Shown: positions 22,701 to 35,410 of the stretch, piece by piece
Position numbering within the stretch: position 1 is the stretch's first letter
Layout of the letters: every line of letters begins with the position of its first letter
Assembly: GCA_035048495.1 (NCBI GenBank)
Contig: CM068546.1
Span: 38,024,674-38,088,673, forward strand
Reading direction: 5' to 3'
Source: Euptelea pleiosperma
Taxonomy: Eukaryota; Streptophyta; Magnoliopsida; Ranunculales; Eupteleaceae
DNA: 64,000 nucleotides
The notes under the pieces: generated by a model
The model's input: the letters and a program-made list of their open reading frames with translations, nothing else
Database searches by the model: none
Told to the model about the DNA's origin: nothing
Translations under genes and position numbers: made by a program

Positions 22701-25700
22701 TAGATGCTAGTTTTATTTTAACTTTAGCTTAACAGTGGTCTAGATACTTTAATTTTGAGTCTTTATGCTCCTCCTGTTGGAGTTCATTTGGAAATTTCTG
22801 CCACTAATATAATAATGTATTTGATACGTTTCTATTTTATGCTGTAGGAAAATCGCGTGCATACATTGAAGAAAGAAGTTGACCGTTGCATTACAATGGC
22901 GGAATTGATAGAATACAACCTAGAAGATGTGGATGCTGCTATTTTAGCTGTTCGTGTAGCCCTCGCAAATGGGATGGATTGGGAGGACCTTGCTCGTATG
23001 GTGAAGGAAGAGAGGAAATCTGGAAATCCTGTAGCTGGGCTCATTGACAAGCTCCATCTTGAAAGAAATTGCATGACACTGCTTTTGAGCAACAATCTTG
23101 ATGAAATGGATGACGATGAAAAGACATGCCCTGTTGAGAAGGTGTTACTTGAAGTTGCAATCTTGGACTTGTTTTTTAGCATCTGTACTCTAGATTTAAA
23201 ACATGGAGTTAGTCTTTTTACTGAATTTGATTTACATGCATGGACGCATTCGCCACATGTCTTCCATGTAGCATAACATACAAATGTCTATGCACATATT
23301 TCTGACTATATGTTTATTTATGTACATGAATGCATGCACACACGCAAATTTGTATTTCTAAAAATATATCATATGTTTTTTCAAAAATTTATTGTGTAAA
23401 ACAACCATTGAACAACTTTGGACAAATGAAGTTGTTTTCTAGTAGCATAAAATCTTAGATCATTGCACTCTTCAGCATCTCACAGTTTTATTTAATTGGA
23501 GACTTTCTCTTTGGTCTTTTCCATTTTCTGTGAAATGAGCTATAAATATTGTCATTTTCTTCAAGACGTGGGACAAAACTTCATCATCATCATAAGCCTT
23601 TTCCTAGTGGTATGCGGTCGGCTGCACGAATCCTGTTCCTCCATTCAATCCTGTCTAAATCCATTTCTTTTGTGAAGGCAAGTTTCTTGAAATCTCCTCT
23701 CATAACCTCACGCCACATTTGTTTTGGCCAACATTCTGCTCCATAAAGCATTGCCAGTCTTGTTGCTGTTTTATAGAATTTTCCTTTTAGTTTGATTGGC
23801 ACACGTTGATCACATAGCGCTCCGGAAGTACATCTCCACTTTAGCCACCCCGCTCTAATTCTATGGGTAACATCCTCCTCAATCTCTCCTTCCTTATGGA
23901 TAATAGAACCAAGATAACGAAATTAGTCACTTCGAGGTAATGAAATCAGTCTTATGAGGCCTTTTTCTTGTGGGCTGGATTCATTGTTTATTTTAATTCC
24001 CACTTAGTTATTTTAGGCATAAACCAGTTGGTCTTTGAAGCTTGAATCCTTATTCTTTATTTTTCCTGGTCATCATCATCATCATCATAAGCCTTTCCCA
24101 AAGGTATGGGGTCGGCTGCACGAATTCTATTCCTCCATTCAACCCTGTCTAAAGCTATCTTTTCGTGGTGATCACTCTTTTTTGTTTGCAGGTAGAAGTT
24201 GATTTGGCACTTTCAGCACATGCCAATGCTCGCCGATGGTATGAACTTAAAAAGCGACAGGATAGTAAACAGGAGAAGACGGTAACAGCCCATGAGAAGG
24301 CTTTCAAAGCAGCTGAGAGGAAGACTCGTCTCCAACTTTCACAGGTATCTTGCACGCGTTACTGACATTTTCCTCTTGGATTTGTTGTGCATGCTAATAT
24401 TGATGACTAATTTCAGCTACAACGATCATTAAAATGAAGTCTACATGAATAATGTGAGATTGTATAGGCTAAATCTGCCTACCTGTTTAGTTTTTACTGA
24501 CATAAGTCAGTGATTGAGTTAGGATCTATGTTGCATTGATAAGGGTATGGGTGTCAGATTCTGACACGGGTGCGGAGTGTCTGACTCGGTGAACCTTGAA
24601 AAATAGGATTTGTGGACTTGGCAGTATGCTTTAAAATAACGTGACACAAATGACACTAAGTAATTGTTCTTACAATGTGATAGGATATCTTATGATCTGT
24701 ATCTTGTACTTGTAGAGAATAGAATTGATGTACTTAATTTATATTTTTTGCGTAGAAACATCAATCATAAAAGATAGCTCGTAGCCTATGACAAATGTTA
24801 ATTAGCGAGTAAGGAAAATAAAATAAAATAAAAACAGAATTTGGAAATGTTGCACCAGAATCTGTGTTTTGTGGACTCCGACACGTTTCCGACACGGGTA
24901 CTTCACCCATTTAGAAGAGTCCACGCAGCAGAGGTTAGGATCCACCCTTGAAATTGTCAGATTGACATAAGTCGTGTAGGCTTTCTCTTTATTGCAGGAG
25001 TTCATAATCCATTGCCAAAATGTGCTGCATATCTAAATATTCTTGGCTTGGCATCTTATTTGTACAATTTCAGTCTTGAAAATCTTGTGTTCCTGGTTGT
25101 CTGAATGAGCTTGGCTTGATAATGGTGACAGAACTTTTCCGAATTTTTTATTTTGAAACTTTTTGTTTTGTTTTACATTTTCGGTGCCAATTCTTATTGG
25201 TAAATTCATTTGGTGTTTGACTCTTGTTTATCTGTTACCTGTTATATGCAGGAAAAAACTGTTGCTGCAATATCGCATATGCGCAAAGTTCACTGGTTTG
25301 AGAAATTTAATTGGTTCATCAGCAGTGAAAATTATTTGGTTATCAGCGGACGTGATGCTCAACAAAATGAGATGATAGTCAAGCGCTATATGTCAAAAGG
25401 AGATCTGTAAGTGGATGTCCTTAAGATTCAGCAGGAAAAAGAAATAATGCATGTAATTAATATATCATGTTGTTTGTCCAAACACGGCGTGAAGGTTTTT
25501 TGCTGCAGCGATATATATATATAAACAAGATCAAAGGACATATATTAGCACTGTAGGGTTTTTATGTCCCCAAATTTCTTTCTACATTCATATAGGTATA
25601 CAATTTCCTAACTTCACTGTGAAACTAACATTTTCCTGACCAAAATATTCTGAGTAGAGTTATTATGGTCATTTTATTGTTTCTCTTCTTTCATGCACCC

Positions 25701-28700
25701 AACCTCCACTACCACCCCTCCGCTGCTTCTTTGCCACTGCCATTTTTGAAGGACAATGTTAGAAAAACTGTAATGGCTTCTCCTTTTCATCTACCTCTGA
25801 AATGTGAGGTTTTAGAAATTGTTTGACCAAATATACAACACCAGTGAGGAATGCTTTTTGATATTGTCTTCTGAATTACTCTTCATAAGTGTTTAATGTC
25901 ACTTCTGCTTCAATCTTCAACTCAATCATATTTATTAGATGGAAACAAGCATTGAGGTACATCTTAATAGTATAGAAATTCATGAAACAACTAAATTATG
26001 GATCTGCAGAAACTGGGTAGTCTTGTATTTGTGGTGGCGGAAGGTTTAAAATATTGCTCCATTTTTTGTCTCGGTAAGCGGATGGAATGAGATGTTTTGA
26101 CCTAGATGGAATGAGACAATGGGAAAAGCACTTTCTATTTCGATAAGATTAAACCATATTTTTTTTGCTTGATAATGCTACAAATATGTAATTTAGCATT
26201 TATTTGTATTATAAAAGACATACCATGAAGTTAAGGTTCAAACCAGTTTTATTGCTTAAATTAAGCATTTGGCATGAGACAGTAGATTCCGCTGTGCATC
26301 ATCTCAGTAGTCAGTACCCTACTGGAACGAGATGTCTTGGCTAAATGCGATGGCATGAGATGTTGAATCATGAATGAAGCATATAGAATTTGAACGAAAA
26401 TGATTGGATATGATATGGATGTTATCTTTATGTTATTTTTATATTTTTCTCTTCCTGTTAACTTTCATATTTTTATCTTGATTATCTAAGAGGGCTAAGT
26501 CCTCGCACCACAACGATTTCAGCTTTTGTCAGTGTGCCCGCCTTATATTGGAAATCTTAGCTTTCTCAGTTCATTATGATTAATGTCAGATACATGCAGG
26601 TTATTCATATGAAGGTTGACACTCAACTAATCCCTCACTTATGCTTGTGTCAGCACTCAGCCTGCTTTATATCTTCCAGGAATTTTGAGTTTCAGTTTCT
26701 AGTCATTCATGCTGATATATAACTGGTTTGGAATGTGAGACAGATATGTCCATGCAGATCTGCATGGAGCTTCTAGTACTGTGATCAAGAATCACAAGCC
26801 GGAACACCCAATACCTCCTCTCACTTTAAACCAAACAGGATGTTTTACTGTAAGTTGGTCATCTTTACACATTCCACTTATTTTATATTATTATAAATAG
26901 ATGGTTGCAGTATGATTCAACTTCCTATATTTTTTTTCTTTTCCGTAGGTTTGCCACAGCCAGGCATGGGATTCTAAGATTGTAACAAGTGCTTGGTGGG
27001 TGTACCCCCATCAAGTCAGTAAAACCGCTCCCACGGGAGAATATCTTACGGTTGGGAGTTTCATGATTCGTGGAAAAAAAAACTTCCTTCCTCCACACCC
27101 TCTTATTATGGGCTTTGGGATGCTGTTTCGCTTGGATGAGAGCTCGTTGGGATCGCATTTAAATGAAAGGAGGGTAAGAGGTGAGGAGGAAGGGGTACAT
27201 GATATTGAAGAAAGTGGTTCTGTTAAAGAAAATTCTGATTCTGAGTCAGAGAAGGAAGTCGCTGGTGAAGAACTAACAGATATAAATAAAGAGTTGAGCC
27301 GCTTTCCAGATTCAACAGCAGATTACAGTAAACCGAAATTTGATGGCTTATCTGAAGTTACTTCTGTCCAGAATGGTTCAATTCTCTCCAATTTTAATGC
27401 TATTGACACATATGAAAATCCTGTTGAAGACAGAACTACTACCCTCGGTGGTATTAATGATGGGAATGTATCTGATATTGCTGGAAAAAGTGTACCTTCC
27501 TTCTCACCCCAACTTGAGGATCTCATTGATAGGGCTCTTGGGCTTGGGTCTGCTAATGTGTCTGGTAAAAGTTATGTGCTTGATGCTTCTCAAGTTGATT
27601 TGGTGGAGGATCCTCACCATGAAGAAAGAAAAGCTGCAGTGAGAGAGAAGCCTTATATTTCAAAGGCTGAAAGGCGGAAGTTCAAGAAAGGCCAGAAAAA
27701 TTGCACTGCTGACGCAACTATTGAGCATGGAAGAGAAGAGTGCAAAGAAAATAATCCGTTGGGCATTCAGTCAGATAAAATTGTCCAAAACTTGGGGCCC
27801 TCTGGTGGAAAGATCAGCCGTGGGCAAAAGGGCAAGCTCAAGAGGATCAAGGAAAAGTATGCGGAACAGGATGAGGAAGAAAGGAAAATTCGTATGGCAT
27901 TACTAGCAGTGAGTAACATAACTTAAAAATTTTTCTCTTGATTTCTTCTTCAGGACCAATGTAGACATTGTTGCTTGTATCATTTCCTATATAATTACCA
28001 CTCATTATGGCTATGAATCCATGATCTACTGTTACAACTACATAGGGGTCATTACCACTGAGTCAAAGGCTCATGTGGTAGTGGCCTATATATATCACTT
28101 CGATCCTGACAACATTTGAAAATTTCAGTCTGCTGGAAAAGTTGTCAAGAATGAAAAAGAGTCGGAAGATGGAAATGAAAATGGTGGCAAAGGAATGAAG
28201 TTAGTTACTGGTACGTTCTTTGCGATTTTTCTAGGTTGGAAGAACTGATAGTGACCATTTGTGATTGATTTTTTTTTTTTTTCTACTGTGCACAACTAGA
28301 ATACATCATACGGCTTGCAAAAATTCCATTAATTTAGCGGTGGTTATTAGCAAAGGACATTTTTTTTTTGATTGGTCATTAATGTAGCTGTGGTCATTAG
28401 CAAAGGACGTTATTATTATGTCCGTAGGAAAATTAAATTGGCCAGCTATATTTCCATGAACATCTTTTATAGTGCCACTTTTATGCTATGCTCGCATGTG
28501 GACCAAAACACCCTTTTTGTTTCATGTAATAATTAAGCTCTTTTGTTTGTAATGCTTGGATTGCTTCTAAAAACTCGAATGGTCAAAATGCCCATCTAAC
28601 AACTTAAACCCAAATTTGCAAAGAAACTGATGAGGACATCGCGTCCTTACCTAGAGTATACCATCGGAGGAGGAAAACTGGGCCCATACCCATGTATTTG

Positions 28701-31700
28701 TATTTTAATGACTATGTAGGCCTCGGTTTTAGTTCTCCTTGATTTATAGGAGCGGAAGACCCCACTTGCATGTGCATCATGAAGACTCTACATTGGAAAG
28801 ATGCACGTGGTCTGCGTAGGGAGCTTGTGGAGAGTTTTTATTAGTTTTCTAGGCTTATTTTGATGTTTTTTAGAGTTTTGAGCGTCTTTACAATTAGCAC
28901 ACAGTTAGGGGACTCCTTGTAATTTTGGTTAGTTACTTTAACTTGTATTTTTTATAGCCATTAGATTAGATGGATGGTAGAGATTAGATTATGGTGTTTT
29001 GAGTTATTATATAAACTTTTTTAGTTGTAATCTATCATTGATGATGAATTATATTAACTTTCATCCTTGAGAAATCTTGTGGATTGTTCTCTTCTTCTTT
29101 GGTGCGAATCCGAAAGGTATTATCTCTATCTCTTCTCTCTTATTCTTTTTTCTTTATCCATCTTTATTTTTTTTTGGATTAAGTTTGACCTAGAAAACCC
29201 AACCGAATCTTGTCCATCTCTAAATCCTAACCATTGAACACAATTGTGAATAGTGCTGCATGAATCGTAACCTTCCTACACCAGTTCTCCATACGACACT
29301 CTAAACCCTCCCAAAATCCTTACCACAACCCCCAAACACTCCCAGATCCCTGTGGTAACTATAGAAACCCCTAACCTCTTCTCAAACCCTAATTTTCCAT
29401 AGTTCTCATTTTTCTTGTGAAACTAGGCTAAAATCTGATACTTGTCAAAAAGCCCTGAAACTTGCTAGAAACCTTCCTGAACTTCAAATAACTCATAATC
29501 TCTTGGAAAAGGAAATTAAAGTGAACCTACAAGTGTTGGCTGAACCCTAGCTAGTGGAAGTCCTTACTTTCATCGGACCGCTCAATCAATAATTGAGGGT
29601 TTTTCACTGCTTTGTTGTGAGATCTAGCCTTTGAAACAACTAAGTTAATTATTTGCGAGCATATCAACAGATTTGTGATAATTGTTAGAGTAGTTTTATA
29701 TTTTCTTATTACTTGTGGTAATTTATTTATGATCTCTGCACCTCATATAGGCTAGTTCTCATCATCCTGCATTAGAAATCATGAAAAAAATAAAAAAAAT
29801 TGCAAAGCCATTCCCGTTGACGTTCCGAAAGTAGCTTATACAGTTGAAGCCCACATTAGAACTAAAATGGGTTTATACACATATCTCAGGTGGTGCAAGA
29901 AGATTTACACACACACACACACACTAAAAGAAAACAGAGAACTTGAGAAAAGAAGCGCTCAAAACCACCTATAGTAAAGACCCAAGGGAGATTTGAATGA
30001 AGTGCAACATTTGGTGTTCTCTCAAGCTGTTGAGATGGGTTGAGAACCAAACCAAGTGAGACCTACAAGAACACAGAGCTACAGAAGAAATATTAACTAA
30101 AAAAAGGCTCTAAAACTAATAAAGGGAAAGCTTTATTCCTCAAGCGGTGGAGAAATGTCTCCAAAATTGGTATTTTCTTCCATTTGTTTTGCCACCTCAC
30201 TCTTTCCATGTGGCAAGTTTCAGCTCAATAGCCCTCTGCCATGTTTCAAAAGAAACAGGTTTCTTGCACATGGGAAGGGGGCATGTTTCTATCTTTTTAG
30301 TAAAAGGCGAAAGGTAGCATAGACTGTTTCTGCAGACTTCATACCCTGTTAAGAGGGGGTTTTCTCGCCATATGGGAGGCTGACATGGCAAATCTGGACT
30401 GTCCATCTGATAGACGACCATCTGGATTTTCCACTCGGCAGCCCCTTGTCCACACCACATCCCTACCTTACCATGTATAGCACCGACAGCTCTTTAATCT
30501 TTAAATTTGTTAAATACAAAAACAAGGAGAGAAACCTATTTCTTTTTGCCACATGGGGGAGGGCAATTGGGCTGAAAATTTCCACGCAAAGAGGGAGTTG
30601 ACGTGGTCAAGTGGACCCCTTTGGAGTCCACCTCAGCTACCATGTGTGAAATTGCTGTCTTCACAAGGATTCTGATGTGTCATCTAGGGTACTGCTAGAA
30701 AAAAGGGTAGAAGAAACCTGCCCTTTTTGCCATGCGAGGGAGGGCTATTGGGCTGGAACTAGCCACCTGGGGGGAGGGTGAGGATGCCAAACACATATAC
30801 TCTTATGGGCTCACCACCTCAGTTGCCACATATAAGAAAACACTGACCGTAGAGGAATTATAAGTAAGGTTCTCATTGGGCTTTGAGGGGTTGAGGGTGG
30901 GGGGAGGATTTGGGGTTTGAAAAGTTTGTATGCGATAGTTTAGTCATTTGAGGTTTTAGGGGTAGTTTAGATATTATAAGCAAATAATGGTGACTGGTGT
31001 TAAACAGAAGAAAAGTTAATTAAACTTAGTATAAGTCAAAGGGTATTTTGGTCTACATGCAACTAAAGAATAAAAGTGTCCATGGTTTAAAGTATCATTC
31101 TGTCTTGGAATATCTCGGTCTTGGGGGTGAATGGAATAATAAAGTAGGGGTTTGTCTCGGATCTTCTCGATCAAGACGTCTTGCTTTTTTAAGTGGCCAA
31201 AACGTATGGGACCGAGGTTTTAACCCATGAGAGTGACCATATAAAGAACATCAGTGGGAATTGTTGCCAAAATATATTTCATTCTGTTATTCATAGTTTC
31301 TTACATATAGTATCAGTTTGCTCTAAGAACACATATTCTTTATGTTACCATCTGTTAAGTTCAGTGCAGTGATTTGCTAATAACCTTGCATGTACTTCGA
31401 AAGAATTTTAATGCAGGAATACATCTTTTATATGAAGAAAACAATTAACTTAGCTTGTTACGATCATCCTTGTCTTCAGTTTATCTCTAACTCCAAGTGT
31501 CATTGAAGAACTAATCTACATATACTCTTATGATTCTTCTTAAGGCTGTCCAACCCATGTCCTATCAGGAAAAAAAGAAACTAGCATCAAAGAAATAATA
31601 ATGGATTTGCATTTTCCAATACGTATGTGTAAACTTTTGCATCTTGTTATAATGTGGATTGTGGAGTGGACGTTTAATCATTCTGATTGCCTAAACTTGT

Positions 31701-31728
31701 GAAAGATTAATTAATTAATTAATAATTA

Positions 31729-31800
<72 letters not shown>

Positions 31801-33784
31801 TTGATATTAATAATTTGGGGAATATTAGAATTCATGGCCCTATCATGAGTTCGGTAATCTTCCTGTGACTTTTCTACTCCATTTATTGAATGAAAGTGGA
31901 TCTTACTATGCAGGGTTTGTTTGGCCTTTTCTCAATGGATTGAGAAAAAGGAGAGAATCTGGGCCAGATATTTTCTCTGACCATTTTTTCAAAATTTTAG
32001 GCATGAAAAAACCATCCATATTACTTTTTATTTTTAATGCAAGGGCAAAAACGTCCAGTGAAGTTTCAATATTCACTAACGGTGTGAATTGTAACACAGC
32101 CGAGTTAAATTCTACTGAACTGCAGATAAATCTTTCTCATTTCTATGCTTTCTCGTGTATGCCAATATTTATGACTCTTTTAATGGAAGTGATTTTAGAA
32201 ATTAAATACCTTTTTTCTTCCTGACTTTGCAGGGTTGGATGATGCTTCAAAAATATGCTATAAATGTAAAAAACTAGGTCACCTATCTCGGGATTGCCAA
32301 GAACATCCAGATGAAACTGGTAATTCAAAGGGAGTTGTGCGTACGCACACCAATGGTGGTGGCCCAGAAGATCTGGATGCAGTGGATTACACTGCTAGTG
32401 AGATGGATAGGGTGACCATGGAGGAAGATGACATTCATGAGATAGGTGAAGAAGAGAGAGTGAAGTTAAATGATGTGGATTATTTGACTGGGAATCCACT
32501 GCCTAGTGACATTCTCTTGTACGCTGTGCCTGTCTGCGGTCCTTATAATGCACTTCAATCATACAAATACCGTGTGAAGATAATACCTGGCACTGCAAAG
32601 AAAGGAAAAGGTATTCAAATTTCTCTTTTCATTGTAGTCAATAATGCCACATAAATGGAAAGTAGGATACAATATTTGAACGAAATGTCTTTTTAGTTTA
32701 GGAAGTTTCTTAATTTTTCCCTCATATTTTCAGGCATGCAGTTGTAGCTTGCTGATTTCTTTACATCTAATGCAATATATGCTAGTACATAACATAATAT
32801 AGTACACAAGTGCACATGATGAAGCTTATTACATAGGTTAATATGTATACAGATAAATATGTATATAATACTGTATATTTAATTATGATTTTGTTAAATA
32901 TTTATATGGCTAAATAAAATAGAAAATTTTGGCATGTCATGGTTAAGTAACTTGGGATCTCTGCTGACTTTCTAATTGCCAGAGGGCCTTTTCTGTTTTG
33001 CTTTTTTTTTTATCGGTATTTTCTGTTTTGGTTTTCATCCGTTAAATACAATAATTCATTTGAAGAGAAAAAGCATCATAGACCGTATAATCACTACATA
33101 ATTTTGCGGAAGAAATATATTAGCAAGACATAAATTCTTGTCCAACACTGAGTGGTAGTAACATTGATTAAAAAAAGAAAAGAAAAAGAAGACTGGATAT
33201 TTTTGCTCAGAGAGGGCAATAGCACTGAGCGGATGTTTTTCAGGTTATTAATCTTATCTTTTTAAGTTGTCCGAGTTTTAGCTCTAGACAGAAAGGTTAA
33301 ACATCTTTCAGTCAGCCAAAACTTTGGTTTATGCACCATCAGAGAGGTTGCCGACTGAATGTTCCAGATTGATGAGTTGGTTGTCTAGGGGTAGGGTTTT
33401 TGAAGACGATGAAGCCTCAGGATCATCACATATTTCCTTATCTGCTGATGCTACTTTGTTTCATTTTATCATTCGGAGATTGCTTTTTCATTCTCTGGTA
33501 AATATTGAGAATTTTCATAATTTATTTAATTCCCATGTTCGTGAATGGTGGCGATCGTCTCTTGTAACTAATTTGTTTTGCATGATGCAGCTGCAAAAAC
33601 AGCAATGAATTGGTTTAGTCACATGCCAGAAATAACAAACAGGGAGAAGGAACTGATGAAAGCGTGTACAGACCCAGAGCTAGTGGCTGCAATTGTTGGC
33701 AACGTGAAGATCACAGCTGCAGGCCTTACCCAATTAAAGCAGAAGCAAAAGAAAGGAAAGAAAACCAGTAAAGGAGCAAGCTAG
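16732..33784 (+). CDS. NEMF: NEMF / Rqc2-type ribosome quality control factor with CCHC zinc knuckle
   Basis: Fourteen exons join in frame to about 1162 residues: 16732-16836, 17130-17242, 17325-17421, 17535-17659, 18296-18836, 19037-19222, 22848-23141, 24192-24344, 25252-25406, 26744-26849, 26949-27908, 28129-28210, 32233-32610, 33591-33784. The family binds stalled 60S-nascent chain complexes, recruits Listerin and adds C-terminal tails. Domains in order: NFACT-N with a GYDR motif at residues 102-105 (probably the Asp-Arg pair needed for tailing in yeast Rqc2); a coiled coil; NFACT-R (about 545-660, [20 protein letters not shown] and [11 protein letters not shown]); a long acidic region; a CCHC knuckle [14 protein letters not shown] at about 981-994, a plant addition; and NFACT-C ([18 protein letters not shown]). 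Start: ATG preceded by AAAAAAA, opening [16 protein letters not shown] as in homologues. Introns 4, 6, 7, 8 and 12 carry repeats, yet all exons are intact. Confidence 0.95.
17862..18022. repeat. GACTCA-type repeat in NEMF intron 4
   Basis: Near-inverted ends AATGTTTGAAAACTC and GAGTTTTTGAACAT enclose words such as GGCTGAGTCAAC and GACTCAGCCC. It is a relative of the element at 13832. No clear target duplication was seen. Confidence 0.5.
19647..22438 (+). mobile_element. L1-type LINE, internally deleted, in NEMF intron 6
   Basis: The element spans 19658-22427 between 11-base target copies TTCATGAATAT (19647-19657 and 22428-22438), with an A-run at its 3' end. An ORF1-like C-terminal block (19666-19941) comes first, then the start of the endonuclease ([10 protein letters not shown] at about 20310, followed by VVILQEV). 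The reading then jumps to the reverse transcriptase FADD-box region (here [13 protein letters not shown], about 20545), so most of the endonuclease and half the polymerase are missing. The C-terminal part ([38 protein letters not shown]) remains in broken frames. It is in the sense orientation relative to NEMF and carries a MITE at 21897-22108. Confidence 0.85.
21897..22108. mobile_element. GTTATAACGG self-complementary MITE nested in the LINE
   Basis: The ends are AGGTTTAAAAGG and TTTTTTAAACC. The interior is made of GTTATAACGG and ATAACGG words in both orientations. The 12-base target duplication TGGTTTGGAGCA at 21885-21896 and 22109-22120 lies inside LINE sequence, so this insertion is younger than the LINE. 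A second copy is at 49097. Confidence 0.8.
23576..23935 (-). mobile_element. RTE-type LINE 3' fragment in NEMF intron 7
   Basis: The minus strand reads [23 protein letters not shown], the last conserved block of plant RTE reverse transcriptases. A jump follows straight to [15 protein letters not shown] and the terminal '[13 protein letters not shown]'. A short internal deletion therefore joins the two. The 3' end is the CATCATCATCAT tract at about 23581 (ATG repeats on the minus strand). Confidence 0.8.
24070..24165 (-). mobile_element. Second RTE LINE 3' tip, extremely 5'-truncated
   Basis: A CATCATCATCATCATCAT tract is followed by CCCAAAGGTATGGGGTCGGC and a further 50 bases nearly matching the first 80 bases of the fragment at 23583. 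It has the same orientation as that copy and ends about 26 bases before NEMF exon 8. Confidence 0.75.
24527..24933. mobile_element. GACACG self-complementary element in NEMF intron 8
   Basis: A perfect 9-base target duplication GTTAGGATC (24518-24526 and 24934-24942) flanks about 407 bases. The ends read TATGTTGCATTGATAAGG and, inverted, GTCCACGCAGCAGAG, a degenerate terminal inverted repeat. Words such as GTCAGATTCTGACACGGG and CCGACACGTTTCCGACACGG occupy the two end regions. The middle is AT-rich. Confidence 0.6.
28211..32232 (+). other. NEMF intron 12 (4.0 kb), repeat-rich
   Basis: No host exon was found inside. About 28620-29140 looks like LTR-retrotransposon debris (it starts TGATGAGGACATC and later reads TCTTTGGTGCGAATCCGAAAGG), without verified ends. 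At 30190-30800, three diverged copies of a 'TTTTTGCCA-ATG-GAGGGC-ATTGGGCTG' unit occur, two direct (30540 and 30720) and one inverted (about 30190-30235). 28332-28412 holds a short tandem duplication around TTAGCAAAGGAC. 29908-29924 is an AC microsatellite and 31732-31801 an AAT microsatellite. Confidence 0.45.
31732..31801. repeat. AAT microsatellite
   Basis: About 23 uninterrupted TAA units lie in NEMF intron 12, preceded by an ATTA-rich tract. The unit count is likely polymorphic. Confidence 0.95.
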
Positions 33785-34728
33785 CAAGGTTCCCACAACA
33801 AGGCTCTTACTAATCCTTTTTCTTTGCTTATGTAGCCATGCAGTCAATGTAACCTACAAACCTTTATAACGAACTCAATGATCTTTTCGCATCCATTTTG
33901 AAGGTTTTGTATAGTCTTTTACTGTGAGATATGAAGTGTCAACCTAAGAAAAGTTAGAATGTAAGAGGATTGTCCGACATGATTCCATGCGGCCCCACAC
34001 TCAAGGTGTAGATTTATATTTATTCAGTAGCAGTTTTTTTTTTCATAATAATTTCTTATCAGTCTATTTTGTGGTATTTCCTGACATTTGAAAGGTTTGG
34101 AACGAGCAGGTTGTTACGGTTGTCTGGTTGGGTCAATTTTGGGTGGAGATCCCATGAGCTAGACCATCTGGGTAGCCCAATGGACTTTGAAGGGCGCGCC
34201 TATGTTGGGCCAGTTTAGCTTGATAGCCCACTGAAAACATAGGCCAGGCATTGCACTTTGTGGGGCATTTCTAAGTGATATACAAATGCATTTGATGTGA
34301 AAAGGGTAACCCCCCAAACACCAAAATGCTATTAATTTATGAGCAAAGGTATCGAGGACCAGATGGGGGTGGCAATCTGAGGGGTTCATTGAATGGCCAC
34401 GGTCCGAAATTCATACCGTCTGAAATGATTTTAACCATCCGATCATATATTTGATGGACCAAGAGTACTGATTGGATGTCATACATGGGACAAGAATGTC
34501 TTTCCAAATAGTTGCCCATACAAAGGGTGAGGGTCGGAGGAAACTCTTTTCTAACTACCCATACAAAGGGGAGGGTCGGAGCAAATAATTTTAACACGAG
34601 TAATGATCACATGGTCCCGGGTCACAGTGACCTCGTTTTATGATTAGCCAAAATTGTATACAAATTAGTGTTAAGTTCTAATTAATTAATTAATTATTAA
34701 ATTAAATGTAGTACACTTAAAGAGTCAT
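33785..34728. other. NEMF 3' UTR and convergent intergenic flank
   Basis: The first few hundred bases are probably NEMF 3' UTR. After about 34080 the sequence looks repetitive: a short unit around CCATACAAAGG-GAGGGTCGGAG is duplicated at 34517-34545 and 34559-34582. No coding signal is supported. Confidence 0.35.
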
Positions 34729-34956
34729 AAGGACATCCTGAGTAGAACTTTGATGACAGTGGGCTGTCATTGAAGCCCATGACAGGTCCCTGAGTACTTT
34801 TTGCCATGTGCCTATGTGAGTGTTTCTTTTATTTTTTTTACAAAAAAGCACATGGGTACGTGGCAAAAAGCACTCGGGTACGTGCCAAAAACTCTGGCCG
34901 GGGCGTCACGGGCTGCGATGACAGCCCAGTCATCAAAGTTTTACACGGATATCCTT
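34729..34956. mobile_element. Inverted-repeat MITE
   Basis: The left arm AAGGACATCCTGAGTAGAAC and onward is matched, inverted, by the right arm ending TTACACGGATATCCTT. The match continues through TTTGATGACAG-GGGCTGTCAT and GTACTTTTTGCCA-GTG, about 95 bases per arm, so most of the element could fold into one hairpin. No target duplication is certain. Confidence 0.65.
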
Positions 34957-35129
34957 CCTAGGCCACTTCTTGATGGTTCACCAGCCCGAAAATCACAAAG
35001 GCAAATGATCTTAAGAAAGAAAGTTCATACTTTAGTCATCAGGTGTTGAAGATTTGTATAATTGAATAAATTGGTTCAAATTATCATCCGATCTGTGAGA
35101 GAGAGAGTTGGGTTGTGACAGATCAGAGA

Positions 35130-35410
35130 GAAAATTTTTTAACGTATTTTTAAAATACGTTAAAATTTTTTAAATAGAACAAAAGAGTAAAATATAGACT
35201 TTTTTTATTTTTATTTTTTATGTTACGAAATGATTTTCATGTTTGAAACTGAACAATCCAGTAATAATTCGGGAATTATTCAAGAATAATTTGAGTACGT
35301 TAAAAAATTCGCCAGTTTTTCCAAACCTTTGAATACGAAGTTGTTGTTCGGTTCCTTTTTTTGAATAATTTCTATTGTTCGCGAATAATTCACGAATTTA
35401 CTAACCATGG
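35130..35410. repeat. AATTCG/GAATAATTC repeat block
   Basis: This AT-rich block opens with AACGTATTTTTAAAATACGTT, a perfect inverted repeat. It is filled with GAATAATTC words and ends GAATTTACTAACCATGG, like the relatives at 4950-5190 and 45630-45815. Confidence 0.45.
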
